A stretch of DNA of 64,000 nucleotides from Clostridia bacterium (GCA_017465465.1 JAFTWE010000052.1:1-64000), one strand, 5' to 3'; counted from the first letter of the stretch, positions 24,137 through 33,671 are shown. Notes: generated by a model from the letters alone, not told the origin. Made by a program: numbers and translations.

Positions 24137-26183
24137 ACTTGCCAAAACAGCAGGATTTTGCTTTGGCGTAAACCGAGCTGTGGATATGCTTTACAAAATG
24201 GTTGAGGATGGCGAAAAGGTCTGCACCCTCGGCCCGATTATCCATAACCCTCAGGTAATTGATGACCTGAAAAGCAAGGGCGTAGATATAATTGATGACC
24301 CTTGCGGTGCCGAAAAAGATGTAACCGTAGTTATCCGTACTCACGGCGTGGAGCGTCAGGTTAAGGACGAGCTTCAAAATGCAGGACGGGCTTTCTGTGA
24401 TGCAACCTGCCCTTTTGTTAAAAAGATACATAAAATCGTCAATGAGAATTCTGATGAAAACACCGCAGTCTTAATTGCAGGCGACAAAACTCACCCCGAA
24501 GTGAAGGGCATAATGAGCTACAGCAACGGTGAAACCTATGTGTTCATCAATTCTTCTGAGCTGGAAAAAATTGTCAAAAACCCCGAAATTTTGTCAAAAG
24601 AGAAAATTATTGTTGTCGCACAGACAACTTTTAGCATAAAAGAATGGGAAATCTGCTTAAAAAAAATAAAAAAACACTATACAAACGCGATTATTTTTGA
24701 TACAATATGTAATGCGACTAATGAGCGTCAGTCCGAGGCTTTAGAGCTTTCAGGTCAATGCGATGCTATGATTATCGTGGGTGGGCGCCAGAGCTCCAAC
24801 ACCGCCAAGCTCAAGGCTGTGTGTGAGCCGAATTGCCCCACTTACCTTATAGAAACCGCTGATGAACTGTCACAGTATGATTTCAGCAGTTTCACTTGTG
24901 TGGGTATTACTGCAGGGGCTTCTACTCCTGCTGGTATTATAAAGGAGGTACTTTCAACCATGTCCGAAATTTTAAACGAACAGGAAAAAGAAATCAACGA
25001 GACTGCAGTGCAGGCTCAAACAGAGGAGGTGCAGGTAGCAGCTCAGCCGGCTAAATCTATCGACGAGATGGATTTTTCCGAAGCACTGGAAGAGTCTCTT
25101 AAAAATATGAGCACAGACCAGAAGGTTTGCGGAATAGTAACAGCCATTTCTCCAAGCGAGATTCAGGTTGATATCGGCAGAAAACAGACCGGTTATGTTC
25201 CGGCTGACGAATACAGCGCTGACCCCACAGCTGACCCGATGAAAGAGCTTAAAGTCGGCGATGAAATCAATCTTATCATTATGAAAACAAACGACCAGGA
25301 AGGCACAATTATGCTTTCTAAAAAGCGTTATGACGCTCAGGGCGCTTGGGATAAGATGATTGCAGCTCAGGAAGCTGAAGAAATTCTTGAAGGCACAGTT
25401 ACTGATGTTATCAAAGGCGGCGTAATTGTTGTTGCTAACGGCGTAAGAGTTTTCGTTCCTGCTTCTCTTGCAACAGCTTCAAGAGGTGATTCTCTTGAGG
25501 ATATGCTCAAAACAAAGGTTAAGTTCAAAGTTATCGATGTTAACCGTCAGCGCAGACGTGCTGTTGGTTCAATCCGTGCCGTTCTTAAGGACGAGCGCAA
25601 GGCTAAGGAAGAGGCATTCTGGGCAGCAGCTGAAGAAGGCCAGACATACAACGGTGTTGTTAAGTCACTCACAAGCTACGGTGCATTTGTTGACATCGGC
25701 GGCGTAGACGGTATGGTACATATTTCTGAGCTTTCCTGGAAGCGCATTAAGCATCCTTCAGATGTACTTGCTGTTGGTCAGGAAGTTTCAGTTTTCGTTA
25801 AGTCACTCGACAAAGAAAACAAGAAAATTTCTCTCGGCTACAAAAAGGCAGAAGACAATCCTTGGGAAATCCTTCGCCGTGACTATCCTGTAGATACAGT
25901 TGTTGAGTCAGAAATCGTTGGTCTTACCACATTCGGCGCATTCGCAACAGTTATCCCCGGTATTGACGGTCTTATCCATATTTCTCAGATTGCTAACCAG
26001 CATATTAAGCATCCCGGTGATGTTCTTAAGGTTGGCGACAAGGTTACAGCTAAGATTACAGCTATTGACTTTGACAAGAGCCGTGTAAGCCTTTCAATCC
26101 GCGCTCTTCTCCCCGAAGCTGAAGAAGTTGCTGCTGAAGAAGCAGTAGCAGAAGAAGCTCCCGCAGAAGAAGTTGCTGAATAA
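24123..26183 (+). CDS. ispH-rpsA: Fused HMBPP reductase (IspH) and ribosomal protein S1
   Basis: A 686-residue fusion. Residues 1-278 are IspH, the 4Fe-4S enzyme making IPP and DMAPP in the MEP pathway, with cluster cysteines C13, C96 and C196 and the HNPQV, THGV and DKTHPE motifs. Residues 280-686 are ribosomal protein S1 with four S1 RNA-binding domains (about 337-410, 425-490, 510-580, 595-665; for example YGAFVDIGGVDGMVHISELSW-type repeats, shortened here to GAFVDIGGVDGMVHIS), ending in an Ala/Glu-rich tail. The ATG at 24123 fits IspH. The fusion is known in Clostridia. A strong internal ribosome site at the junction may also give free S1. Confidence 0.95.
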   Translation: MKEIKLAKTAGFCFGVNRAVDMLYKMVEDGEKVCTLGPIIHNPQVIDDLKSKGVDIIDDPCGAEKDVTVVIRTHGVERQVKDELQNAGRAFCDATCPFVKKIHKIVNENSDENTAVLIAGDKTHPEVKGIMSYSNGETYVFINSSELEKIVKNPEILSKEKIIVVAQTTFSIKEWEICLKKIKKHYTNAIIFDTICNATNERQSEALELSGQCDAMIIVGGRQSSNTAKLKAVCEPNCPTYLIETADELSQYDFSSFTCVGITAGASTPAGIIKEVLSTMSEILNEQEKEINETAVQAQTEEVQVAAQPAKSIDEMDFSEALEESLKNMSTDQKVCGIVTAISPSEIQVDIGRKQTGYVPADEYSADPTADPMKELKVGDEINLIIMKTNDQEGTIMLSKKRYDAQGAWDKMIAAQEAEEILEGTVTDVIKGGVIVVANGVRVFVPASLATASRGDSLEDMLKTKVKFKVIDVNRQRRRAVGSIRAVLKDERKAKEEAFWAAAEEGQTYNGVVKSLTSYGAFVDIGGVDGMVHISELSWKRIKHPSDVLAVGQEVSVFVKSLDKENKKISLGYKKAEDNPWEILRRDYPVDTVVESEIVGLTTFGAFATVIPGIDGLIHISQIANQHIKHPGDVLKVGDKVTAKITAIDFDKSRVSLSIRALLPEAEEVAAEEAVAEEAPAEEVAE
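24941..24962 (+). promoter_or_regulatory. Internal ribosome site and start for S1 alone
   Basis: AAAGGAGG (24941-24948) lies 11 bases before an in-frame ATG (24960), exactly where the IspH domain ends and the S1 part begins. This is the strongest ribosome site of the operon. It would allow translation of a 407-residue free S1 from the same message. Inference; not seen in annotations I can recall. Confidence 0.6.
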
Positions 26184-26202
26184 TTTGAATAACTAAAAAA
26201 TT

Positions 26203-26236
26203 ACACCTGACATTCATAAGAGTGTCAGGTGTTTTT
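26203..26236 (+). terminator. Intrinsic terminator after ispH-rpsA
   Basis: The perfect stem ACACCTGACA / TGTCAGGTGT with a 10-base loop is followed by TTTTT. It lies between the convergent ispH-rpsA and rfbD genes. Confidence 0.85.
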
Positions 26237-26239
26237 CTG

Positions 26240-27079
26240 TTATAATTCTTTTATAAATCTGCTCAAAGCATCCTGCCAGGAGGGAAGGCGGTCAAAGCCT
26301 GCAGCATCAAGGCATTTTTTAGAAAGCCGTGAATTAAGAGGTCTGTTGGCTTTCGCTCCGTATTCCGCAGTGGTCACGGGGTTGATTACCGTTTCTTTTC
26401 CGCCTTGCTTCATAATCTCTTCGGCAAATTCTGCCCAGGAGCAATAAGCCTCATTTGTGCCGTGATATGTGCCGTATTTTTCGGTTTCAATCATATCACA
26501 AATCAACTTTGCAAGGTCAGGGGTGTAGGTGGGGGAGCCTATCTGGTCGCAAACCACATTAAGCTGGGGGTGGCTGTCACCAAGGCGAAGCATTGTTTTA
26601 ACAAAGTTATTTCCGTTGATACCGAATACCCAAGATGTGCGTACAATAAAATATTTTCGGCAGTTCTTTTTAACTGCTTCTTCACCCTGTAATTTTGTTT
26701 TGCCGTAAACATTGCAGGGTTTTGTTTCGTCTGTTACTTCAAATGGCTCATTTCCTGCGCCGCCATAGACATAGTCGGTGCTCACATATACCATTTTGGC
26801 TCCGATTTCACCGCAAGCCCTTGCAATGCTTTCACTGCCTGTTACATTAACATTGTAGCAGGTGTCTTTGTCATCCTCTGCCTTGTCAACGGCAGTATAA
26901 GCCGCGCAGTGAACAACTGCATCCGGAGCATAAGCCTTAATATAATTTTCGGTAGCTTCGGTGTCGGTAATGTCAAAATCCGCCATATCTACACCTTTGC
27001 AGGTAATATGGCGGCTTTCAAGCTCTTTGATAACATCGAAGCCAAGCTGACCGTTATAACCGGTAACAAGAACTTTCAT
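26240..27079 (-). CDS. rfbD: dTDP-4-dehydrorhamnose reductase
   Basis: The 279-residue short-chain dehydrogenase makes the last step to dTDP-L-rhamnose for cell-surface polysaccharides. The NAD(P)-binding GYNGQLG, the YVSTDYVYGG and the YGKTKLQGE (YxxxK) motifs are intact. It is the third gene of the minus-strand unit rfbA-rfbC-rfbD, five bases after rfbC. The dehydratase rfbB is not in the window and must be encoded elsewhere. Confidence 0.94.
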   Translation of the reverse strand: MKVLVTGYNGQLGFDVIKELESRHITCKGVDMADFDITDTEATENYIKAYAPDAVVHCAAYTAVDKAEDDKDTCYNVNVTGSESIARACGEIGAKMVYVSTDYVYGGAGNEPFEVTDETKPCNVYGKTKLQGEEAVKKNCRKYFIVRTSWVFGINGNNFVKTMLRLGDSHPQLNVVCDQIGSPTYTPDLAKLICDMIETEKYGTYHGTNEAYCSWAEFAEEIMKQGGKETVINPVTTAEYGAKANRPLNSRLSKKCLDAAGFDRLPSWQDALSRFIKEL

Positions 27080-27084
27080 AGTTA

Positions 27085-27642
27085 TTATCCTTTATAAATA
27101 AATTCTACATCGCTGTCGCAAAGAAGCGGTGCATTCAAATCCTTTTGAGATAAAATGGGATTGGTAACTCCCCATTCAACGCCTAAAGCAGGGTCGTCAA
27201 AGCGGACACTGCGGTCATTTTCGGGAGAATAGAAGTTGTTGACCTTATACATAACCTCAACATTGTCGGTTAATGTAACAAAGCCGTGAAGACAGCCTGC
27301 AGGAATGTAAAACATCTTTTTGTTTTCTTCGCTTAATTTAACTCCTACCCACTTCATATATGTGGGTGAGCCTTTGCGGATGTCAACAGCAATGTCAAGA
27401 ATTTCACCCTTAAGGCAGGTGAGAAGCTTCGCCTGAGCCATAGGCTCTGTCTGGCAATGAAGTCCTCTTAAAGTGCCTTTTTCGGCAGAAAAAGAACGGT
27501 TATCCTGGATGAATTCATCAAAAATTCCTGCTTCTTCAAGGGTACGCTTTGAATACGATTCCATAAACCAACCGCGGTTGTCACCAAAAACCTTTGGTGT
27601 TAAAACAACAGCGCCGTCAATCTGAGTTTTTTCAATGTCCAT
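27085..27642 (-). CDS. rfbC: dTDP-4-dehydrorhamnose 3,5-epimerase
   Basis: The 185-residue cupin-fold epimerase acts between the dehydratase and the RfbD reductase. Catalytic His is in LRGLHCQTEPMAQAK, and FYIPAGCLHGF and VMYKVNNFYSPENDRSV are family typical. Its start overlaps the rfbA stop (TAATG). Confidence 0.94.
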   Translation of the reverse strand: MDIEKTQIDGAVVLTPKVFGDNRGWFMESYSKRTLEEAGIFDEFIQDNRSFSAEKGTLRGLHCQTEPMAQAKLLTCLKGEILDIAVDIRKGSPTYMKWVGVKLSEENKKMFYIPAGCLHGFVTLTDNVEVMYKVNNFYSPENDRSVRFDDPALGVEWGVTNPILSQKDLNAPLLCDSDVEFIYKG

Positions 27643-28577
27643 TATTTATTCTCCTCGGGAGGTTCCTTGCCCCAACGGGGTCTTTGACCGGGAACATCTG
27701 AATACATAATTTTACCTTCGGCAACGCTCTGAAGATGCTTGCCGTAGCTCGATTTGCCGTACTTTTGGGCAGATTCAAGCAAATTCTTTTTTGAAATCCA
27801 ACGGTTGTTATATGCAATTTCTTCGGGAGCAGAAATGATAATGCCCTGAAGAGTTTCAATAGTTTTAACAAAGTTTGAAGCGTCGTTAAGGCTGTCAACA
27901 GTACCTGTGTCAAGCCAGGCGAAGCCCCTGCCCATAAGCTTTACATCAAGGTTGCCGTTTTCAAGATAAATCTTGTTAATGTCGGTAATTTCAAGCTCAC
28001 CTCTTGGTGAGGGCTTGAGATTTTTGGCATATTCCACAACCTTGTTATCATAGAAATAAAGGCCTGTAACAGCATAGTTTGATTTTGGATTTTCGGGCTT
28101 TTCTTCAATAGAAACAGGCACGCCGTTTTCGTCAAATTCAATTACGCCGAAAGCGGTGGGGTTTTCAACATAGTAACCGAAGATTGTTGCCATATTCTGA
28201 TTTTTGCCTGCCTGACGAAGAATGTGGCCAAAGCCGCTGCCGTAGAAAATATTGTCACCCAAAACCATAGCAACGCTGTCATCGCCAATGAATTCTTCAC
28301 CAATGATAAAAGCCTGAGCAAGTCCGTCAGGGCTTTCCTGCACAGCGTAAGAAAGCTTAAGACCGAACTGATGACCGTCACCCATAAGATTCTGGAACTT
28401 AGGTGTATCCTCGGGGGTAGAAATAATAAGAATTTCCCTGATGCCTGCAAGCATAAGTGTAGACAAGGGATAATATATCATAGGTTTGTCATAAACGGGC
28501 AGGAGCTGTTTACTTGTGACCATAGTCAACGGATATAAGCGTGTTCCTGAACCGCCTGCAAGAATAATACCTTTCAT
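27642..28577 (-). CDS. rfbA: Glucose-1-phosphate thymidylyltransferase
   Basis: The 311-residue enzyme joins glucose-1-phosphate to dTTP, starting dTDP-rhamnose synthesis. The nucleotidyltransferase signature [11 protein letters not shown], the [17 protein letters not shown] block and GDNIFYG are present. It is slightly longer than usual, with an extra Pro/Glu-rich C-terminal end ([15 protein letters not shown]). It is the first gene of the unit and has a clear promoter upstream. Confidence 0.95.
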   Translation of the reverse strand: MKGIILAGGSGTRLYPLTMVTSKQLLPVYDKPMIYYPLSTLMLAGIREILIISTPEDTPKFQNLMGDGHQFGLKLSYAVQESPDGLAQAFIIGEEFIGDDSVAMVLGDNIFYGSGFGHILRQAGKNQNMATIFGYYVENPTAFGVIEFDENGVPVSIEEKPENPKSNYAVTGLYFYDNKVVEYAKNLKPSPRGELEITDINKIYLENGNLDVKLMGRGFAWLDTGTVDSLNDASNFVKTIETLQGIIISAPEEIAYNNRWISKKNLLESAQKYGKSSYGKHLQSVAEGKIMYSDVPGQRPRWGKEPPEENK

Positions 28578-28619
28578 TACTAATCCTCCATTTGAAGAAT
28601 TTGCTAATTACTATACCCA

Positions 28620-28648
28620 ATCATAATACAAAACCTGATTTTCGTCAA
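28620..28648 (-). promoter_or_regulatory. Promoter of rfbACD
   Basis: On the minus strand, TTGACG (28643-28648), 17 bases, then TATGAT (28620-28625), about 40 bases before rfbA. Confidence 0.65.
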
Positions 28649-28722
28649 TAGAATTAGTATCTTTTTAACTCTTTTTTAATAAATTCAAAAGAATTCAAAT
28701 TGAAATTCTGCATTAAAAAGTC

Positions 28723-28751
28723 TTGATTTTGTGTGCTATTGGGAGTACAAT
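28723..28751 (+). promoter_or_regulatory. Promoter of the pyridoxamine kinase operon
   Basis: TTGATT (28723-28728), 17 bases, then TACAAT (28746-28751), about 40 bases before the kinase start. Confidence 0.65.
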
Positions 28752-28792
28752 GTGTGAAGTTGTTTTATTATAATTATGAAAGGGGTAAACAG

Positions 28793-29623
28793 ATGAAAAA
28801 AGTTGCAGTTATAAATGATTTATCAGGCTTCGGCAAATGCTCTTTGACTGCCGCTATACCTGTGCTCAGTGTTCAGGGTGTTCAGGCGTGTCCGTTACCA
28901 ACGGCAGTACTCAGCAACCAGACGGGATATCCCGATTATTGCAGTGTGGATTTTACCGATAATCTGACCTCTTTTATAGACCAATGGAAAAAGCTTGAGC
29001 CTTGCTTTGACGGCATTCTCACAGGCTTTGTGTCAGATGTTAAGCAGATTAAAATTATAGAAGATTTTTGCGATACCTTTAAAAAGGAAAACACTCTTCT
29101 GGTGGTTGACCCTGTAATGGCAGATAACGGCAAGATTTACCCCGTTTATTCTGACGAGCTTTGCAGTGAGGTTAAGCGCCTTGCCATGAGAGCAGATATT
29201 ATAACACCAAATCTTACTGAATTTTGCGTTCTGACTGATTGTGATTATAACGAAATAATTAAAAACGCTTATACCAAAGAAATTACTGAAATTCTTTTTG
29301 AAAAATCAGCTTACCTTTTTGAAAAAGGTATAAAGACGGTTATTGTTACAAGTGTTCCCGTTACTGAGGGAATGGTTACTAACTGTATTATAACCCTAAG
29401 CGGAGTTGAAACTGTTTCTTCACGCAAATTTGCAGGAAGCTTTTCAGGCACAGGTGACCTTTTTGCCTCTGTTGTTTGCGGAGCAGTTGTTAAGGGTGAC
29501 AGTGTTTATGATGCGGTCAGCAGAGCAACGAGGTTTTTAGAGGCTTCAATTTCAGCCACCGTTTGTGAATGCACCCGACCTGAAGACGGAATTTGCTTCG
29601 AGCCGTTTCTGAAGCTTTTGTGA
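28793..29623 (+). CDS. Pyridoxamine/pyridoxal kinase
   Basis: The protein has 276 residues from the ATG at 28793 (AAAGGGG upstream). It should phosphorylate pyridoxal, pyridoxamine or pyridoxine in B6 salvage. The PfkB/ribokinase-like features are NDLSGFGKCSLTAAIPVLS, the PLPTAVLSNQTGYP substrate block, DPVMADNG and the anion-hole GTGDLFAS. The family is often annotated as pyridoxamine kinase (PdxY/PdxK type). It is followed by an ECF S component, which supports vitamin salvage. Confidence 0.88.
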   Translation: MKKVAVINDLSGFGKCSLTAAIPVLSVQGVQACPLPTAVLSNQTGYPDYCSVDFTDNLTSFIDQWKKLEPCFDGILTGFVSDVKQIKIIEDFCDTFKKENTLLVVDPVMADNGKIYPVYSDELCSEVKRLAMRADIITPNLTEFCVLTDCDYNEIIKNAYTKEITEILFEKSAYLFEKGIKTVIVTSVPVTEGMVTNCIITLSGVETVSSRKFAGSFSGTGDLFASVVCGAVVKGDSVYDAVSRATRFLEASISATVCECTRPEDGICFEPFLKLL

Positions 29624-29633
29624 GGCGATGTGA

Positions 29634-30161
29634 ATGAACAGAAAAAAGACTCAGAATCTCGCCCTCACGGCTGTTTTTGCGGCGGCAATCACAGCTCTTA
29701 CAATGGTGCATCTCCCTCTTCCGAGTGAAGCGGGCTATGTTCATATCGGCGACAGTATGATTTACCTTGCGGCAAGCTTTTTGCCGGGGCCTTATGCCAT
29801 AGTTGCGGCGGCTGTTGGCGGTGCGCTTGCTGATATGGTGTTCGGCTTTTTTAACTGGATGCCCTTTACTTTGATAATTAAAGCAATAAACGCAATTCCT
29901 TTTGTGCTTTGCTTTAAATATTTTAAAAAGAATTCCGAAAAAATAATAACACTCCCGTCAGTTCTGATGTCGTTGATTTCGGGGATTATTACCGTTGTGC
30001 TGTATTTCTTTGCTTCGTGGATTGTTTACGGCAATGCGGCAACGGCCTGGCTTGATGTTCCGGGAAGTGTTGTTCAGGCAGTTGGCAGTTCGGCAATTTA
30101 TTGCCTTGCAGGTGCGGCACTTGATGCTTCAAAAATTAAAACTAAATTAAACAGGAGATAA
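29634..30161 (+). CDS. ECF transporter substrate-binding (S) component
   Basis: This 175-residue integral membrane protein has about five or six hydrophobic segments. The blocks AAAITALTMVHLP and YVHIGDSMIYLAASFLPGPY are typical of ECF S components, which recruit a shared EcfA/A'/T module that is not encoded here. The N-terminus is basic. It is 10 bases after the B6 kinase gene, so I infer a vitamin B6 vitamer substrate. Related S components also carry thiamine precursors. Confidence 0.82.
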   Translation: MNRKKTQNLALTAVFAAAITALTMVHLPLPSEAGYVHIGDSMIYLAASFLPGPYAIVAAAVGGALADMVFGFFNWMPFTLIIKAINAIPFVLCFKYFKKNSEKIITLPSVLMSLISGIITVVLYFFASWIVYGNAATAWLDVPGSVVQAVGSSAIYCLAGAALDASKIKTKLNRR

Positions 30162-30163
30162 AA

Positions 30164-30769
30164 ATGGCAGACATAGTTTATGAATATATGGGCGGATTGT
30201 ATCTTAATATTACAAATGACTGCCCTTGCAAATGTGTTTTTTGTATCCGTGATAAAATGGAAACCTTAGGCTCAGCCTCTGAAATGTGGCACGAAGCAAA
30301 CCCTGATTTTGAAAGTATTAAAAAAGCTCTCAATGAATTTGACACTTCAAAATATTCTGAAGTTGTTTTTTGCGGTTACGGTGAGCCCACCTGTGCTTTT
30401 GAAAACCTTGTTAAAACAGCAAAATATATTAAAGAGAATTACGGATTTAAAATCAGAGTAAACACCAACGGACTCGGTAATCTTATCAATAAGAGAGATA
30501 TTACCCCTGAGCTTTGCGAAATTGCCGATGTAATTTCAATCAGCCTCAATGCTCCCAATGCAGAAAGATATCTGCAGGTAACAAGAAATGATTTTGGTAT
30601 TGAAAGCTTTGATGCAATGCTTGATTTTACCAAAAAATGTGTTGAGAAAAATGCAAATGTACGAATGACGGTTGTAGATGTTATCAAACCTGAAGAAATT
30701 GAAGAATGTGCAAAAATTGCACAGGCAATCGGTGCAAAGTTTGTTTCAAGAGAATATACCACAGAATAA
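30164..30769 (+). CDS. TatD-associated radical SAM protein
   Basis: The 201-residue short radical SAM protein matches the TatD-linked group (TIGR04038-like). The 4Fe-4S site is CPCKCVFC with CX3CX2C spacing (about 19-26), followed by CGYGEPT as the SAM-binding motif and RVNTNGLGNL. No C-terminal auxiliary cluster domain is present. It starts two bases after the ECF gene stop. The reaction is unknown, and no TatD nuclease is in the window. Confidence 0.85.
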   Translation: MADIVYEYMGGLYLNITNDCPCKCVFCIRDKMETLGSASEMWHEANPDFESIKKALNEFDTSKYSEVVFCGYGEPTCAFENLVKTAKYIKENYGFKIRVNTNGLGNLINKRDITPELCEIADVISISLNAPNAERYLQVTRNDFGIESFDAMLDFTKKCVEKNANVRMTVVDVIKPEEIEECAKIAQAIGAKFVSREYTTE

Positions 30770-30772
30770 GAA

Positions 30773-30801
30773 AAGCGATACAGCCAAAAACTGTATCGCT
30801 T
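30773..30801. terminator. Bidirectional intrinsic terminator
   Basis: A perfect 11-base-pair stem AAGCGATACAG / CTGTATCGCTT with a 7-base loop lies between the convergent radical SAM and truB genes, flanked by T-rich sequence on both sides. Confidence 0.85.
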
Positions 30802-30805
30802 AATT

Positions 30806-31696
30806 TTATTTCACAAGCAGTCTTGCAATTTCTAATGTTTCACTGCCTTCTTCAGCCCTGCCCAGGCCGAGGAATTCATTTTTATCAGAATAAACTCTGT
30901 AAATTCCGCTGCCCTTAAAGCCTCTTATTCTTTGGGTGAAAAGACCGCCGCCGTTTGAAAAACGCTTGCTTTGAGCCTCTGTTACCTTTACCTTGGGGTA
31001 AACATCAAGCACGCTGTCGGTGGCTTTTATTTTATCTTCAAGCTCACCGCTTTCGACTATTTGTTCAAGCTCTTCAAATGTAACACAATCCTCAAGTGTA
31101 AAGCCGTTGGCGTAAGTCCTTCTGAGTCTGCTCAGGCAAGCGCCGCAACCCAGCTTTTCACCAATGTCACTTGCAAGGGAACGGATATATGTACCCGCAC
31201 TGCACGAAACAGCAACGGTGAAAACATTTTTTTGCGGCTGAGCCAGAATTTCTGCAGAATTTATTCTTATAGTTCTTGCCTCTCGCTCAACGGTGATTCC
31301 CTGACGGGCGAGCTTGTAAAGGCGCACACCGTCTTTTGAAACAGCAGAATACATTGGAGGGTATTGCTGAATTTCACCAACAAAGGTGTCAAGCACTGCC
31401 TTAAATTCATCATAAGAAACGCTGACATCTTTTTGGGAAAGAACTTCACCTGTGATGTCATAAGAATCTGTAGCAGTGCCTAAAAGAATATCCGCCTCAT
31501 ACGCCTTATCGTGAGTAGGAATAAACTCCGAAAATCTTGTTGCGCCGCCAATCATAATCGGCAAAACGCCTGTTGCCATAGGGTCAAGGGTGCCTGTGTG
31601 GCCCGCTTTTTTTATGCCGCATATCCGCCTCAGTTTATTGACTGCGGTGAATGAGGTTATGCCCTCAGGCTTGTCTATACAAATAAATCCTGTCAT
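30806..31696 (-). CDS. truB: tRNA pseudouridine-55 synthase
   Basis: The protein has 296 residues from the ATG at 31696 (GGAGA upstream). It makes pseudouridine 55 in the T loop of tRNAs. The catalytic Asp motif GHTGTLDPMATGVLP is near the N-terminus, with KPEGITSF and QYPPMYSAVSKDGVRLY blocks and a C-terminal PUA-like part. It overlaps the nadE stop by four bases. Confidence 0.95.
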   Translation of the reverse strand: MTGFICIDKPEGITSFTAVNKLRRICGIKKAGHTGTLDPMATGVLPIMIGGATRFSEFIPTHDKAYEADILLGTATDSYDITGEVLSQKDVSVSYDEFKAVLDTFVGEIQQYPPMYSAVSKDGVRLYKLARQGITVEREARTIRINSAEILAQPQKNVFTVAVSCSAGTYIRSLASDIGEKLGCGACLSRLRRTYANGFTLEDCVTFEELEQIVESGELEDKIKATDSVLDVYPKVKVTEAQSKRFSNGGGLFTQRIRGFKGSGIYRVYSDKNEFLGLGRAEEGSETLEIARLLVK

Positions 31697-33600
31697 ATAT
31701 TCTCCAACCAAACTGAAAAGTCTGCATCTGACGGCATAGACCAGTCACCCCTGGGGGAAAGGCCGATTGTGCCAACCTTTGGTCCGTCAGGCACACAAGA
31801 ACGCTTGAATTGATTGGTGAAAAATCTTCTTAAAAAGAGCTTAAGCCAATCCGAAAGCTGTTCTTTGGTATAAACTCCGTTAAAAGCCTTGACTGCAATG
31901 AACAAAAGCTTTTCGGGTGTAAAACCGCAACGGATAAAATGATAAAGATAAAAATCGTGAACCTCGTAAGGGCCGAGCTTGTCCTCTGTTTTCTGAGCTA
32001 TCTGACCCTGCTCGTCAGGGGGAAGAAGCTCAGGGCTTACGGGAGTGTCAAGGACACTGAGCAAAACATCAGAAATCTTGCCGTCGCCGTTGTCAGCAAC
32101 ATATTTTACAATGTGGCGAACAAGGGTTTTTGGAACTCCTGCGTTAACGCCGTACATACTCATGTGGTCGCCGTTATATGTGCACCAGCCCAGAGCCATT
32201 TCACTAAGGTCACCTGTGCCGACAAGCAAAGCACCTTCTTTATTGGCAACATCCATGAGAATCTGTGTGCGCTCTCTTGCCTGAGTGTTTTCATAAGTGA
32301 TATCGTGAATGTTGATGTCATGGCCGATGTCACTCATGTGCTGAATGCAGGCGGCTTTTATGTCAATTTCTCTGAACCGAGCGCCGGTAGCTTTGATAAG
32401 CTCTACCGCATTTGTATAAGTTCTGTCAGTTGTGCCAAAGCCGGGCATTGTTACGCATATTATGTTTTCTTCAGGGAGATTTAAAAGCTTGATAGTCTTA
32501 TGGGCTACCAGCAAAGCAAGAGTGGAGTCAAGTCCGCCTGAAATGCCTATAACAAGCTTTTTTATATGAGTGTGTGTCATTCTCTTGGCAAGACCTGCAC
32601 ACTGAATATCAAGAGCATCCTTGCAACGCTTAGCCCTTACTTTATTATCAGCAGGTACAAAGGGAAGAGGAGCATATTCTTTATTGATATCGTTTTCCTT
32701 AAGCTCAGTTAAAGCTATGTTGATGCGAGTGTATTTTGCATCACATCTCATATTGTCATTAAAGCTGCTTCGGCGCAAAGCGTTGAGCTTTTGTGTATCA
32801 ATGCAGGCAGAAATATATCCGCTGTTTTGAGAAAAACGGTCACTTCTTGCAAGCATTTTACCGTTTTCGGCAACCATACAGTCACCTGAAAAAACAAAAT
32901 CTGTTGTGCTTTCACCTGCACCTGCAGATGCCATAATATAAGCGCAAATACATTTTAAGCTCTGAGTGCAAACCAAGGATTCTCTCACTTCGTCTTTAGT
33001 GAGCACTTCATTGCTTGCCGCAAGGTTAAATATAACATTTGCTCCGTTGAGTGCCATTGAGGCTGACGGTGAAACCGGTACCCATAAATCCTCGCAAATT
33101 TCCACGCCAAAAGTAAAATCATTGCCCACATCAAAAAGCAAATTGCCAAACGGAACAGTCTTTTGGCAAAGGGTGATTTCAGTTTCGTTGCAGGTTGAAC
33201 CTGCTTCAAAATGCCTTTTTTCGTTAAAGCCGTCGCTGTGAGAAAGATACATCTTAGGAACAACGCCTAAAATTTCACCCTTTTGAATAACGGCGGCGCA
33301 GTTATATAAAGCATTTCTTAATTTAACAGGAACACCGATAATAATAACAGTATCACTTTTTTTGCTGAAAGCAAGCAAAGCAGAAATGGCTTTTTCACAT
33401 TCATTTATAAGGGTTGAATTGAAAAACAAGTCGCCGCAGGAATAGGCTGAAATAAAGAGCTCAGGCAAGCAGATAATCTGACATCCGTCTGCTTGGGCTT
33501 TTTCTATATTTTTAATTGCTTCATTGAGGTTTGCTTTTGGGTTTGCAATAGTAACCTTGGGGCTGATTGCCGCAACCTTCACAAAACCGAGATTTGCCAT
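31693..33600 (-). CDS. nadE: Glutamine-dependent NAD+ synthetase
   Basis: The protein has 635 residues from the ATG at 33600 (GGAGATGA upstream). It amidates nicotinic acid adenine dinucleotide. The N-terminal nitrilase-type glutaminase (about 1-290) shows the Glu in CLPELFISAY, Lys in VPKMYLS and Cys in VEICEDLWVP. The C-terminal synthetase has the ATP loop SGGLDSTLAL and a GTGDLSEMALGWCTY block. The length matches the bacterial two-domain form. Confidence 0.95.
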   Translation of the reverse strand: MANLGFVKVAAISPKVTIANPKANLNEAIKNIEKAQADGCQIICLPELFISAYSCGDLFFNSTLINECEKAISALLAFSKKSDTVIIIGVPVKLRNALYNCAAVIQKGEILGVVPKMYLSHSDGFNEKRHFEAGSTCNETEITLCQKTVPFGNLLFDVGNDFTFGVEICEDLWVPVSPSASMALNGANVIFNLAASNEVLTKDEVRESLVCTQSLKCICAYIMASAGAGESTTDFVFSGDCMVAENGKMLARSDRFSQNSGYISACIDTQKLNALRRSSFNDNMRCDAKYTRINIALTELKENDINKEYAPLPFVPADNKVRAKRCKDALDIQCAGLAKRMTHTHIKKLVIGISGGLDSTLALLVAHKTIKLLNLPEENIICVTMPGFGTTDRTYTNAVELIKATGARFREIDIKAACIQHMSDIGHDINIHDITYENTQARERTQILMDVANKEGALLVGTGDLSEMALGWCTYNGDHMSMYGVNAGVPKTLVRHIVKYVADNGDGKISDVLLSVLDTPVSPELLPPDEQGQIAQKTEDKLGPYEVHDFYLYHFIRCGFTPEKLLFIAVKAFNGVYTKEQLSDWLKLFLRRFFTNQFKRSCVPDGPKVGTIGLSPRGDWSMPSDADFSVWLENI

Positions 33601-33642
33601 AAAATCATCTCCAATGAAATTTGTTTTCATTATATAAATAAT

Positions 33643-33671
33643 ATTGTAAACTATTTTTTGCATAAATTCAA
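33643..33671 (-). promoter_or_regulatory. Promoter of nadE-truB
   Basis: On the minus strand, TTGAAT (33666-33671), 17 bases, then TACAAT (33643-33648). The remainder of the 33601-33883 interval is AT-rich with no other gene seen. Confidence 0.6.
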
